From the NCBI GenBank assembly GCA_029906195.1, contig JARWSJ010000001.1, forward strand, positions 806,001-870,000: 64,000 nucleotides of DNA, read 5' to 3'. The notes below the pieces were generated by a model, which ran no database searches, was not told the origin of the DNA, and worked only from the letters and a program-made list of their open reading frames with translations. The stretch is from Chitinophagaceae bacterium 26-R-25. GTDB taxonomy: Bacteria > Bacteroidota > Bacteroidia > Chitinophagales > Chitinophagaceae. Made by a program: the position numbers and the translations under genes. Positions 24,581-33,940 of the stretch are shown here, piece by piece. The first letter of the stretch is position 1, and every line of letters starts with the position of its first letter.

Positions 24581-26941
24581 ATGAAAAAAACACTCACCTC
24601 AATTATTCTATCTTTTTCTTTATTACTTACACAAGCACAGAATGCAGATTTGACGCATCTTCCCGGTAATTGGAAAGCTTCGTGGATCAGTTGTCCCAAT
24701 ATTGATCAGCGAGGATATGGAGTGTATCATTTCCGTAAAATATTAAAACTCGCAGATAAACCTGCAAACTACATAGTGCATGTAAGCGCAGACAATCGCT
24801 ATCGTTTATTTGTGAATGGAAAATCAGTTTGCGCTGGTCCTGCCCGCGGCGATTTGTATAACTGGAATTTTGAAACGATTGATCTGGCCCCTTATCTGCG
24901 GGCGGGGAACAACATCATTGCTGCATTGGTTTGGAACATGGGCGAATTCGCTGCTGTGGCGCAGGTTTCCAATCAAACAGGATTTCTGTTACAAAGCTCT
25001 AATGACAAAAACGACGATATCAATACCAACAAGTCGTGGAAAGTTTACAAAGATTCTGCGTTTACCCCATGCTCTACAGACAATGGTGAAAGACTCAGAA
25101 CATACATGGTTATTGGCCCCGGCGACAGCGTGAATGCAGCTGCTTATCCGTGGCAATGGGAAACGTTGGACTACAATGATAGCAATTGGTCGAATGCCCG
25201 TGAAGTAACAAATGCGGTAATGGTTGGCTATGGGTCAGACAACTTATGGTCGCTGTCTCCACGCACCATTCCGCTAATGGAAGAAACGCCGCAAAGGATG
25301 CAGGTGATAAGAAGAACAAAAGGCATACAGCCCGATCCTGCATTTCTAAAAGGAGAATCTCCCCTCGAAATTCCTGCACACAGCAAGGTTAGTATTTTGC
25401 TCGATCAGCAATACAATTCCGTATGTTATCCGGAATTGATGGTGAACAATGGTAAGAACGCCCAAATAAAACTAACCTATGCCGAAGCTTTGTTTGATAA
25501 GGAAATGCACAAAGGCAATCGCAATGAAATAGATGGAAAAGAAATAGTCGGGAACTATGATGTGTTTATTGCAGATGGAGGCAAACGCTTATTTCGTCCG
25601 TTGTGGCAACGCACGTACCGGTATTTACAATTGGATATAGAAACAAAAGATGCACCTTTAACGATTGTTGATTTGCGCGGCATGGCCAACGGATATCCAT
25701 TTAAAGAAAACGCGTCATTCGACTGCAGTGATTCTTCACTCAAAAATATTTGGAACGTTGGTTGGCGAACCGCGAGATTGTGTGCCGGCGAAACTTATTT
25801 TGATTGCCCCTACTATGAGCAACTGCAATACGAAGCAGACACTCGCATTCAGGCCTTGATTTCATTGTATGTTTCAGGAGATGATCGTTTGATGCGTAAA
25901 GCCATTCATGACTTTTATATTTCCCGTGTGCCGGAAGGTTTAACGCAAGGACGCTATCCAAGCAGTCGCATACAAGTGATCCCAACATTTTCATTGTACT
26001 GGATATCCATGCTGTATGATTACTGGATGTACAGAAATGACACCACTTTTGTAAAACAATATTTGTCTGCAGTAAGAGGCGTGCTCGATTGGTACGAAGC
26101 TAAAATTGATGAGAAGAAAAATATGCTGGGGCCAATGCGCTGGTGGAACTTTGAAGACTGGAACAATTCATTTCCCGGCGGCGTTCCTGATGGTGCAAAT
26201 GATGGCAACTCATCGTTGGTTACTTTGCACTATGTCTACACTTTGCAACAAGCGGCAGCACTATTTAATTTTTTCGGTAAAACAAATGAAGCTGCACAAT
26301 ACACTGCATTGGCAACACGTCTTTCAAATGCCACGTACAAGTTATGTTTTGACGGCAAAAGAAATGTAATGGCCAATACGCCAGAGATGAAAACATTCAG
26401 TCAGCATGCAAGCATCATGGGAGTATTATCCGGCGCAATACCTTCGTCACAACAAAAAGCAGTGATGCAAAAAGTACTGACTGATGAGAGTCTTAGCCAG
26501 GCAACTTTCTTCTACAGATTTTATTTGAACCAGGCATTGAAGAAAGCCGGCATGGGTGATGCTTACTATTCTCAACTTACACCCTGGCGAAATATGTTGG
26601 CTATGGGATTAACCACTTTCGCCGAAAATCCTGATCCCACAAGATCAGATTGTCATGCGTGGAGTGCAAGCCCCAACTATGATTTTCTTGCAACCATCTG
26701 CGGCATTGAACCTGCAAGCTTTGGTTTTGCAAAAGTGAAAATAGAACCGCATCTTGGCGAACTGCAATGGGCGAATGGCGTGTTGCCGCATCCAAAAGGT
26801 AATCTGTCTGTTTCGTTAAAGAGAAAAGGAGCGAACGGTATTGATGCAGCTATTGATTTGCCAAAAGGCGTAACTGGCGATTTTATCTGGAACGGGAAAA
26901 CTGTAAAACTTAAGGAAGGCAGGAATACTGTTGTGTTATGA
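24581..26941 (+). CDS. Secreted GH78 alpha-L-rhamnosidase
   Basis: A 786-residue protein with a signal peptide (MKKTLTSIILSFSLLLTQAQ). The N-terminal beta-sandwich region has WKASWISCPN and YRLFVNGKSVCAGPARGD as in the Bac_rhamnosid N domain. The six-hairpin (alpha/alpha) barrel begins near residue 380 with WNVGWRTARLCAGETYFDCP, and the following YYEQLQYEADTRIQ (Asp408 onward) is the region of the catalytic carboxylates in GH78. A small C-terminal beta domain ends the protein (GFAKVKIEPHLG). It should release terminal alpha-L-rhamnose from glycans or glycosides in the periplasm or outside. ATG at 24581 is chosen over TTG at 24572. It is not in a SusCD cluster here. Confidence 0.85.
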   Translation: MKKTLTSIILSFSLLLTQAQNADLTHLPGNWKASWISCPNIDQRGYGVYHFRKILKLADKPANYIVHVSADNRYRLFVNGKSVCAGPARGDLYNWNFETIDLAPYLRAGNNIIAALVWNMGEFAAVAQVSNQTGFLLQSSNDKNDDINTNKSWKVYKDSAFTPCSTDNGERLRTYMVIGPGDSVNAAAYPWQWETLDYNDSNWSNAREVTNAVMVGYGSDNLWSLSPRTIPLMEETPQRMQVIRRTKGIQPDPAFLKGESPLEIPAHSKVSILLDQQYNSVCYPELMVNNGKNAQIKLTYAEALFDKEMHKGNRNEIDGKEIVGNYDVFIADGGKRLFRPLWQRTYRYLQLDIETKDAPLTIVDLRGMANGYPFKENASFDCSDSSLKNIWNVGWRTARLCAGETYFDCPYYEQLQYEADTRIQALISLYVSGDDRLMRKAIHDFYISRVPEGLTQGRYPSSRIQVIPTFSLYWISMLYDYWMYRNDTTFVKQYLSAVRGVLDWYEAKIDEKKNMLGPMRWWNFEDWNNSFPGGVPDGANDGNSSLVTLHYVYTLQQAAALFNFFGKTNEAAQYTALATRLSNATYKLCFDGKRNVMANTPEMKTFSQHASIMGVLSGAIPSSQQKAVMQKVLTDESLSQATFFYRFYLNQALKKAGMGDAYYSQLTPWRNMLAMGLTTFAENPDPTRSDCHAWSASPNYDFLATICGIEPASFGFAKVKIEPHLGELQWANGVLPHPKGNLSVSLKRKGANGIDAAIDLPKGVTGDFIWNGKTVKLKEGRNTVVL

Positions 26942-26945
26942 GTGA

Positions 26946-27030
26946 GAACGCAGATTTTCATGATTGCCATGGTTATTATGATCTGTTTTAGAAAATCAAG
27001 AAATAATGACAATCATGAAAATCAGCGTTC
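26946..27030. repeat. GAACGCAGATTTTCATGATTG inverted repeat, copy 2
   Basis: Arms at 26946-26968 and 27005-27030 match the pair at 2655-2803. Here the right arm covers the last codons and stop of the convergent methyltransferase gene. The spacer is shorter than in copy 1. Confidence 0.75.
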
Positions 27031-27639
27031 CTTTCTTTTAAAGCTTGCAAACAAGAAATTCTGCTCCGTATTAAAAGGTGTCCTATGATTTTCAAAGTGG
27101 TGATCAATTGGTGTAAATCCGATGCTGAATGTTTCCGCTAAAGTTTGTGGATCATATTGATGAATCGTTAATCCGCTGCATTTCAAAGGGCCCTGAGTTG
27201 AAAATGTAGCGATCATCATTTTGCCATTTGGCTCGATATATTTTTCAGTGATGGTAACATATTTCGCAATGTCATTTGGATCGGTGAGGAAATGAAATGC
27301 AGCTCTGTCGTGCCATACGTCAAATTTTTCGGTTGGCGTAAAATCAAGGATGTTGGAAACGACAAAATTTATTTTATCAGCGTTGGCTCCCAATCTTTCT
27401 TTTACCCGATCGATAGCAGCAGCTGAAATGTCGAGTACGGTGATGTTTTCATAACCCTCATTCAAAAGAAAATCCGGCAGCATACTATCTCCACCACCTA
27501 CATCGATGATTGCGGCTGATTTTGGAATGTTCCATGATCGTATCGTTTTTAAAGAAGTTTCGGGAATTGGTTGTGTCCAGCTTACTTCGTCGGGTCTTTT
27601 TGTATGATAGACATTTTCCCAATGGGCCTTTAGATCCAT
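27022..27639 (-). CDS. Class I SAM-dependent methyltransferase
   Basis: A 205-residue protein with a Rossmann-type methyltransferase core. Motif I is IIDVGGGDSMLPDFLL (about 44-59), motif II ENITVLDISAAAID (69-82) and motif III/post-I FDVWHDRAAFHFL (about 110-122). The start MDLKAHWENVYHTKRPDEVSW is typical of a group of trans-aconitate/tellurite-like small-molecule methyltransferases. The acceptor is unknown. The stop codon and the last residues (ER) are encoded inside the right arm of an intergenic inverted repeat, so the C-terminus may have been altered by that element. Confidence 0.82.
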   Translation of the reverse strand: MDLKAHWENVYHTKRPDEVSWTQPIPETSLKTIRSWNIPKSAAIIDVGGGDSMLPDFLLNEGYENITVLDISAAAIDRVKERLGANADKINFVVSNILDFTPTEKFDVWHDRAAFHFLTDPNDIAKYVTITEKYIEPNGKMMIATFSTQGPLKCSGLTIHQYDPQTLAETFSIGFTPIDHHFENHRTPFNTEQNFLFASFKRKER

Positions 27640-27727
27640 GCTGTGAATTTTTACAAAAGTAAGATGTTTTGAGTAGTGAGTTATGAGTGAGGTTTTTTAC
27701 CATCGCATCTCGTTCAGAACTCAGAAT

Positions 27728-27802
27728 TCAAAATTAAAAATCAAAAGTCAAAAGGCTAACAGTTCGGAGGCTTTTTTGACTTTTGAATTTTTACTTTTAA
27801 CT
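27728..27802. repeat. AAATCAAAAGTCAAAAGGC inverted simple repeat
   Basis: AAAATTAAAAATCAAAAGTC at 27730-27749 is followed, after a short loop, by TTTTTTGACTTTTGAATTTT from about 27772. The segment lies between divergent genes, 30 bases before the aminotransferase ATG. Confidence 0.7.
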
Positions 27803-27833
27803 TAAAGGATCGTTCTCCCAAACAAATTCAGTT

Positions 27834-28943
27834 ATGTTATACAAACGCATGCCCATCGAAATTGAAGCTCCTGAAGGGTTTGGATATGAAAATATCGATT
27901 GCAATCTTTCCGAGAGCTCCTTTACTGATCAGCGATTAAGCGATTTGGGCATAAAGATAAATGACCTCGTTTTATTGTATGGCGATCACAAAGGGAAACC
28001 GGAATTGAGGGAACTGCTCACAAGCGAAATTGGTTTGTCTGCAGAAGATGTGTTGATCACTTCGGGTGCGGCAATGGCGTTGTTTATCGTAGCTACATCG
28101 TTGTTAAACAAAGGCGATCACCTGGTCGTGGCAAAATCTAACTACGCAACCAATCTTGAAACACCCAGAGCGATAGGTGCTGATATTTCTTTTCTAGAAT
28201 TGAAGTTTGAAAATAATTTTGATTTAGATGTGGAGGAATTGAAACAAAAAGTTACACCTCAAACGAAGTTTGTCAGTCTCACATATCCGCATAACCCAAC
28301 GGGCGTTATGATTGACGAAAATAAACTTCGTGCGATCATCGATATTGTCGAGCAAAAGAACACTTATTTACTGCTCGATGAAACATACAGGGATATGAGT
28401 TTTGTGAAGAAGCTGCCTGTGGCTGCGACTTTGTCGGATAGAGTGATCAGTATTTCATCCATGTCGAAATCTTATGGCTTGCCGGGTATTCGTATCGGCT
28501 GGATGTTTTCAAAGAACAAGCAACTGATGGAAACCTTTCTTGCAGCAAAGGAACAGATTTGCATCACTAATTCTGTTATTGATGAGGAAATTGCTTTTCA
28601 CTATTTACAGAGGAAAGACCAATTGTTTGCGCCAAATATGCAGACCATTAAAAGCAACTTCAGTATTCTGAAGCAATTTATGGAGCAGCAAAATGTTTTG
28701 GAATGGGTGGAACCGAAAGGTGGCTGTGTTTGTTTCCCACGAATAAAAAAAGGGATAAATGTGGATGCTAATAAATTCCATGATATACTGCTTAATAAAT
28801 ACAAAACCTACATTGGCCGTGGGCATTGGTTTGAGGAAGATGCAAGGTATATGCGTATTGGCTACAGTTGGGATAAAACAGAAAAATTAGCAAAGGGGTT
28901 ACAGAATATTTTGAAAGCAATCGAAGAGGCAAGAATCCCGTAG
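27834..28943 (+). CDS. PLP-dependent class I/II aminotransferase
   Basis: A 369-residue fold-type I aminotransferase. The PLP lysine is Lys212 in SISSMSKSYGLPGIRIGW, the phosphate-binding GAAMALF loop is near 78-84, the conserved SLTYPHNPTG Asn is near 154 and LLLDETYRD (180-188) carries the Asp that contacts the pyridine nitrogen. A substrate-binding Arg is expected in YMRIGYSW near the C-terminus (about 342-349). The amino acid substrate cannot be told. It stands alone and is divergent from the methyltransferase. A strong palindrome follows the stop. Confidence 0.85.
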   Translation: MLYKRMPIEIEAPEGFGYENIDCNLSESSFTDQRLSDLGIKINDLVLLYGDHKGKPELRELLTSEIGLSAEDVLITSGAAMALFIVATSLLNKGDHLVVAKSNYATNLETPRAIGADISFLELKFENNFDLDVEELKQKVTPQTKFVSLTYPHNPTGVMIDENKLRAIIDIVEQKNTYLLLDETYRDMSFVKKLPVAATLSDRVISISSMSKSYGLPGIRIGWMFSKNKQLMETFLAAKEQICITNSVIDEEIAFHYLQRKDQLFAPNMQTIKSNFSILKQFMEQQNVLEWVEPKGGCVCFPRIKKGINVDANKFHDILLNKYKTYIGRGHWFEEDARYMRIGYSWDKTEKLAKGLQNILKAIEEARIP

Positions 28944-28990
28944 AGACAAGGCATTGCCTTGTCTTGTCTCTACAGCACTGCCTTGTCTAT
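28940..28990. repeat. GTAGAGACAAGGCATTGCCTT palindrome between convergent genes
   Basis: GTAGAGACAAGGCA at 28940-28953 pairs with TGCCTTGTCTTGTCTCTAC to 28972, followed by another half copy (GCACTGCCTTGTCTAT, 28975-28990). It is related to 9064-9132 and, as there, separates two convergent genes, overlapping the stop of the aminotransferase gene. Confidence 0.75.
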
Positions 28991-29011
28991 ATGCTGCATG
29001 CTGAATTTTAA

Positions 29012-32000
29012 CTACTTAAAATTCCTCGCGTCGGGAAAATTGATTTCTGTATTCTTCTCTTTTATTTGAGCCCTTTTATTATGAGCAATATATGGTGCCG
29101 ACCTTTCATCAGCGCGGGATAGGGTTAATAGGGCGTTGTCCTGAACTTTGACCGATGTTAAATCTCTCAGCATTTTTGAAAGGTCGTAGCAACGTTGTAC
29201 GATCACGTGGACCACTTCGCCTTCACGTTGTAATTTGCCTTCTACCATCAATAATTTGGCGCCAAGAATTTGTTTGCGAAATGCGTCAAATAGATTTTGA
29301 AAAACAACAAGATTGCTATAGCCCGTTTCATCTTCAATGGTAATGAAACATACGCCTTTGGCGGTTCCGGGTCGTTGGCGGACAAGCACCAATCCCGCAA
29401 CTTTTACAAATGCACCATTAGGGATATCGGATAATTCCTGCGTGGATCTAACATTCAGGAGTTGCAATTTTTCCCTGACAAAACTTACAGGATGTGCTTT
29501 TAGTGAAAGCGATACAGCGCTGTAATCCTGCACCACATGTTCTGCCATTGTCATTTCAGGCAAGGCTATTTGTGTTTCATTTTTGCTTTCAATAGTAGTG
29601 TTAATGAAAAGTCCCGCAGGTTGGTCATGAATGGCGGAAGCTTGCCACAGCGCTTGTCTTCTGTCAATGCCCATGGAGCGGAAAGCATCGGCTTCTGCTA
29701 ATTTTTCCAAAGCAGATTGTGGAACACCCGCTACTCGCAATGCATGTATGTTTTGGTAGGTTTCTTTCCTGCTGTTCACGAGCAGTTGCATGTCGTCTTC
29801 CCGTAAGCCCTTGATCTGGCGAAAACCAAGCCGCATTACTTTGAACTTTCCATCCTGTTCTTCCAGCGTGTTGTCCCAGTAAGAATGATTGATGTCGACG
29901 GGTCTTACGACGACTCCATGTTTGCGAGCATCAATCACGATTTGTGCGGGTTGGTAAAATCCCATCGGCATACTGTTAAGCAAGGCACAGGCAAATACAT
30001 CAGGGTAATACCATTTGAGCCATGAGGAAATATAAACCAGCAAAGCAAAACTTGCAGCATGACTTTCCGGAAAGCCATAACTGCCGAAGCCTTCCAGTTG
30101 CCTGAAAACACGCCTTGCATACTCTTCTGTGTAGCCATTGCGCATCATGCCGTCGATGAGTTTTCTTTCAAACTTCGTAACCAGTCCCTGCACTTTAAAC
30201 GTGGCCATGCTGCGTCTTAATTCATCGGCTTCAGAAGGTGTAAAGCCTGCAGCAACGATGGCGATTTTCATTGCCTGCTCCTGGAACAAAGGCACGCCTA
30301 ATGTTTTGCCTAAAATTTCTTTCAATTCTTCCGAAGGATATTCTTCCTTCTCTTCACCATTGCGTCTGCGCAAATAAGGATGCACCATGTCGCCTTGTAT
30401 AGGTCCGGGACGAACGATTGCCACTTCAATTACAAGGTCATAAAATGTTTTAGGCTTAAGTCTGGGAAGCATCGATTGTTGTGCGCGGCTTTCAATCTGG
30501 AACACACCAATTGTATCCGCATGTCCGATCATTTCATACACTGCAGGATCATCCTGTGGGATATTTGCCAATGTAAAATCCTGATCATAATGCAGTTTTG
30601 CCAAATCAAATGCTTTTCGAATACATGTAAGCATACCCAATGCAAGCACATCTATTTTTAAAAAACCAAGTGCATCAATATCATCTTTGTTCCATTCAAT
30701 GTTGGTACGGTCCGCCATGCGGGCATTGAGAATAGGACAGAGATCAGTCAATTTTCCCTGGGTAATAACGAAGCCGCCAGTATGTTGCCCGAGCTGACGC
30801 GGAAATCCCATGAACTGTTGCGTAAGCTCCAAAACCTTTCGCAGATGCGGGTCGTGGGGATCGAAACCTTGTTCTGCTACGCGATTGCCTTCGAACCATT
30901 CTGTTGTAAATTCCCAAACGGAACTGGATAACCTGCTGATCGCATCGACCGATAATCCCATTGCTTTGCCCACATCACGAATGGCACCACGTTGATGTTG
31001 TTGTGTAACAGTGGCAACAATCGCCGCTCTGTCGCGACTATATTTTTTGTACACATATTGAATGACTTCTTCGCGACGTTCATGTTCAAAGTCTACATCA
31101 ATATCCGGTGGTTCATTGCGTGCAGAAGAAATAAACCGTTCAAACAAGAGGTCGAATTTTGTAGGGTCTACTGCGGTGATGCCAAGACAATAACAGATCG
31201 TTGAATTAGCGGCAGAACCACGGCCCTGGCAAAGTATCTTTTGCGATCTGGCGAAACGGACAATATCATACACGGTAAGAAAATAAGAGGCATAATTCAT
31301 CTCTTTGATGAATCTAATTTCATGCAAAATGTTAGCTCTTATCTTGTCCGGAATAATGCCGTCATATCTTTCCTTTGCGCCTTGCCATGCAAGATGTTCC
31401 AGTTCCTGTTGTGGTGTTCGACCTTCAGAAGTGATCTCTTCAGGATAAACATATTTTAGCGTGTCAAGAGAAAAATTGCAAGCCTCAGCGATGTCCTGTG
31501 TGCGTTCAATGGCTTCAGGATAATGACGGAAAAGCCGGAACATTTCTTCTTTATGTTTCAAGTAACGTTCCGCATTTTGGTGCAACTTAAATCCCGCATT
31601 GTAAATCGTGCATTTCTCTTTTATGCAAACCAGAATGTCCTGTAACTCGCGGCGTGCATGGTTATGATAGAACACATCATTCGTTGCGATCATGGGAATA
31701 TCAAAGTGGTCTGACAATTCTTTTATGCGAAATAATTTCTTTGCATCATCTCCCAAATAAGATTTTGTGGCAGCGAGATATAACTCTTTACCCAGCGCCT
31801 CTTTATACGCTTTCAATGATTTGATGAAATCCGGATCAATGTCAAATGAAGGCGTTAATGAAGCAGGCGGAATGGCAATGAACTTCATGCCTTTTGCATA
31901 AGCATATACATCTTCTTTGTTTATATGACAACTTCCTTTTTCTGCACGCAGATTGCCTTTGGTCAACAAAGCAGAAAGATTACCGTATGCATCCTGGTTG

Positions 32001-32239
32001 GTAGGATAGGCGAGCAGGCTTGGGCCATCCAACAAATCAAGCCTGCAACCTGTGATCATGCGGATGTTACGTGTCTTCGCGGCAACATGTGCACGCACAA
32101 TGCCTGCGAGCGTGTTGCGATCTGTCACCGCAATATTTGTATAGCCAAGCTCTGCAGCCTGCAGCATCATTTCTTCAGGATGCGAAGCGCCCTGCAAAAA
32201 ACTAAAATTTGTCGTTACTTGTAATTCTGTATAATCCAT
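29012..32239 (-). CDS. dnaE2: Error-prone DNA polymerase DnaE2 (ImuC)
   Basis: A 1075-residue C-family polymerase of DnaE2 length. The N-terminal PHP domain (1-270) starts YTELQVTTNFSFLQGASHPEE, and the palm has the catalytic aspartate cluster PPDIDVDFEHERRE with Asp381 and Asp383. GRGSAANS (340-347) and the finger motif FGSYGFPESHAASFALLVY are present. A C-terminal OB-fold region has PGTAKGVCFITIEDETG. In the mutasome DnaE2 performs translesion synthesis with ImuA and ImuB. The gene lies downstream of imuA-imuB on the same strand, 204 bases after imuB with simple repeats between. ATG at 32239 starts at the expected N-terminus. Confidence 0.93.
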   Translation of the reverse strand: MDYTELQVTTNFSFLQGASHPEEMMLQAAELGYTNIAVTDRNTLAGIVRAHVAAKTRNIRMITGCRLDLLDGPSLLAYPTNQDAYGNLSALLTKGNLRAEKGSCHINKEDVYAYAKGMKFIAIPPASLTPSFDIDPDFIKSLKAYKEALGKELYLAATKSYLGDDAKKLFRIKELSDHFDIPMIATNDVFYHNHARRELQDILVCIKEKCTIYNAGFKLHQNAERYLKHKEEMFRLFRHYPEAIERTQDIAEACNFSLDTLKYVYPEEITSEGRTPQQELEHLAWQGAKERYDGIIPDKIRANILHEIRFIKEMNYASYFLTVYDIVRFARSQKILCQGRGSAANSTICYCLGITAVDPTKFDLLFERFISSARNEPPDIDVDFEHERREEVIQYVYKKYSRDRAAIVATVTQQHQRGAIRDVGKAMGLSVDAISRLSSSVWEFTTEWFEGNRVAEQGFDPHDPHLRKVLELTQQFMGFPRQLGQHTGGFVITQGKLTDLCPILNARMADRTNIEWNKDDIDALGFLKIDVLALGMLTCIRKAFDLAKLHYDQDFTLANIPQDDPAVYEMIGHADTIGVFQIESRAQQSMLPRLKPKTFYDLVIEVAIVRPGPIQGDMVHPYLRRRNGEEKEEYPSEELKEILGKTLGVPLFQEQAMKIAIVAAGFTPSEADELRRSMATFKVQGLVTKFERKLIDGMMRNGYTEEYARRVFRQLEGFGSYGFPESHAASFALLVYISSWLKWYYPDVFACALLNSMPMGFYQPAQIVIDARKHGVVVRPVDINHSYWDNTLEEQDGKFKVMRLGFRQIKGLREDDMQLLVNSRKETYQNIHALRVAGVPQSALEKLAEADAFRSMGIDRRQALWQASAIHDQPAGLFINTTIESKNETQIALPEMTMAEHVVQDYSAVSLSLKAHPVSFVREKLQLLNVRSTQELSDIPNGAFVKVAGLVLVRQRPGTAKGVCFITIEDETGYSNLVVFQNLFDAFRKQILGAKLLMVEGKLQREGEVVHVIVQRCYDLSKMLRDLTSVKVQDNALLTLSRADERSAPYIAHNKRAQIKEKNTEINFPDARNFK

Positions 32240-32246
32240 AGCGAAG

Positions 32247-32445
32247 GTTGAATAACTGAATAACTGAATAACTGAATAAACTGAATGTTTACATTCGAAG
32301 TCGCTTTGATATTTTATCTGTCAGTTATTTAATTAGTCTATTATTAAACATACATCCGTGTTAATCCGTCTAATCCGAGTCACCCGTGTGCTAAATAAAA
32401 AATCAGTGCAAATCAGTCCAATCAGTGTCATCTGTGTGCTCACTC
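32247..32445. repeat. Two repeat blocks between imuB and dnaE2
   Basis: 32247-32284 has four units of TGAATAAC(T), partly inverted at 32320-32335 (CTGTCAGTTATTTAATTAG). 32349-32445 holds ATCCGTGTTAATCCGTCTAA, TCCGAGTCACCCGTGTGCT, and ATCAGTGCAAATCAGTCCAA words, the second resembling 18719-18756. No gene is seen in this gap. Confidence 0.65.
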
Positions 32446-33940
32446 ACGCAAAAAAACCATGCACATACCATTCTGGTTTCTCCTCTTCATCATAATGTCC
32501 CAGGCGGAACAACCAATAACGTTGCCCCTGTTCGTTTTCCACTACATAGTAATCCCTGTGTAATCCTTTATCGATCCACCATTCGCGCTCTATGCGTTCG
32601 GGTCCATCTGCTTTTGCTACTTTATGCAATTTGCCTTTGTAGTTAAACTGCATCGGCGGATAATCGGGAATAGGCGCCGTTACTGCAATCTTTTCCGGAA
32701 CGGGCAATAATTGTATCGGTCTTGGTTTATCTGTTCTCCATGGAATTAAAGGTGTATCATCAAGCGATGTTGCAGGTTTGATGGAACGTTCCGGCCAATG
32801 ATGTTCTGCAGGCAAATAGCGATGAATATGCCCCGGCCCGATTTTTCCTTCGATGCGATCAATCAACTCTGCAATGCCGGGGTCGAGCAAGCCGCTGGTG
32901 CCGTTCCATAATTTTTCCTGTGGTATTATGATGTCATCTACTTTAGGGGCCTGCAAAATGAACAACTCAATGCCGAGCGCTGGTTCAATGGTGTCGATCT
33001 TTAATTCAAATAGTTTGAAAAGATGTAGTGCATTGTGTGAAGCGCGACTGGTGCCAATTTCAATTTGCTCCACTTTTCCGTCTATGCGATAACATTTGAA
33101 AATAGCTGTGCGCACACCTTTTTGTTGCTTGTAAAGTCTTTCACATAAAGTATCAAGCAATCGCGTTAATGCAATTTCAATGCCCCTTGCAGTGGAAATA
33201 GGTTCAAGGCATGGCAGGCGTTCTTCAAAAACCTCCACCGGTTGAACCGGCTGAATAAATTCCTGTTCCTGTCCCAGCGCCTGGTCCAGTCGTTGTAACA
33301 ATAAATGCCCGAATCTTCGCCGCAATCCGGGACGTGGAATGTTTACCAACTCCCTGATCTGCCGGATGCCTAATTTTTGTAAACGTTCAATGGTGCAGTG
33401 TTCTATGCGAAGTGAAGCAGGTGGCAAAGAAAGCAACATGGTTGTTTCGTCATCGATCACATTTCCTGAAGAAACAAATCGTGCAAAGGCCCATGCCTTA
33501 CCAATCGTATCAGCAATAGCAACATGAACATAATAACCTAAGCGACGAAAGCGGTTGCTAATGTCTTGCAGGTACGCATTTTCTCCGCCCCATAAATGTG
33601 CGCAACCTGTTGCATCAAGTATCAAACCATCGGGCAGGTCTATTGCCACGACAGGGCCATAGCGAATGCACCATTCAGCCAGGTTGTGCAGTAGCACCAT
33701 CTCCAATCCCGGCTTTGCATCTTTGTATTGTAAAGTTGGAAAAACAGCTTTCGCATCAGCCAGTACCATACCTGCATCAATGCTTTCCTTTTGTGCCAGT
33801 GCGTTTGCCGCCACGATCATCATGCGGCCGCGTTCAGGTGCCACCAACACAAACGGCACTTTGTTGAGTTGTGGCGCATGCCGTGCCGAACGATCCGTGA
33901 GCAAATAACGGAACCATATGGAAACATAACGTTTAGGCAT
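32444..33940 (-). CDS. imuB: ImuB, catalytically dead Y-family polymerase homologue
   Basis: A 498-residue ImuB-like protein. The N-terminal segment KRYVSIWFRYLLTDRSARHA replaces the usual Y-family DxD-containing strand, and ILDATGCAHLWGG replaces the SxDE motif, so the metal-binding acids of active Pol IV/V are missing, as in known ImuB. The palm/finger/little-finger order is otherwise recognisable (LGIRQIRELVNIPRPGLRRRFG is the thumb HhH). The C-terminus is WYVHGFFA, with the IEREWWIDKGLHRDYYVVEN motif that ends ImuB proteins. It serves as the hub linking DnaE2 and the beta clamp. The ATG overlaps the end of imuA by 8 bases. Confidence 0.9.
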   Translation of the reverse strand: MPKRYVSIWFRYLLTDRSARHAPQLNKVPFVLVAPERGRMMIVAANALAQKESIDAGMVLADAKAVFPTLQYKDAKPGLEMVLLHNLAEWCIRYGPVVAIDLPDGLILDATGCAHLWGGENAYLQDISNRFRRLGYYVHVAIADTIGKAWAFARFVSSGNVIDDETTMLLSLPPASLRIEHCTIERLQKLGIRQIRELVNIPRPGLRRRFGHLLLQRLDQALGQEQEFIQPVQPVEVFEERLPCLEPISTARGIEIALTRLLDTLCERLYKQQKGVRTAIFKCYRIDGKVEQIEIGTSRASHNALHLFKLFELKIDTIEPALGIELFILQAPKVDDIIIPQEKLWNGTSGLLDPGIAELIDRIEGKIGPGHIHRYLPAEHHWPERSIKPATSLDDTPLIPWRTDKPRPIQLLPVPEKIAVTAPIPDYPPMQFNYKGKLHKVAKADGPERIEREWWIDKGLHRDYYVVENEQGQRYWLFRLGHYDEEEKPEWYVHGFFA

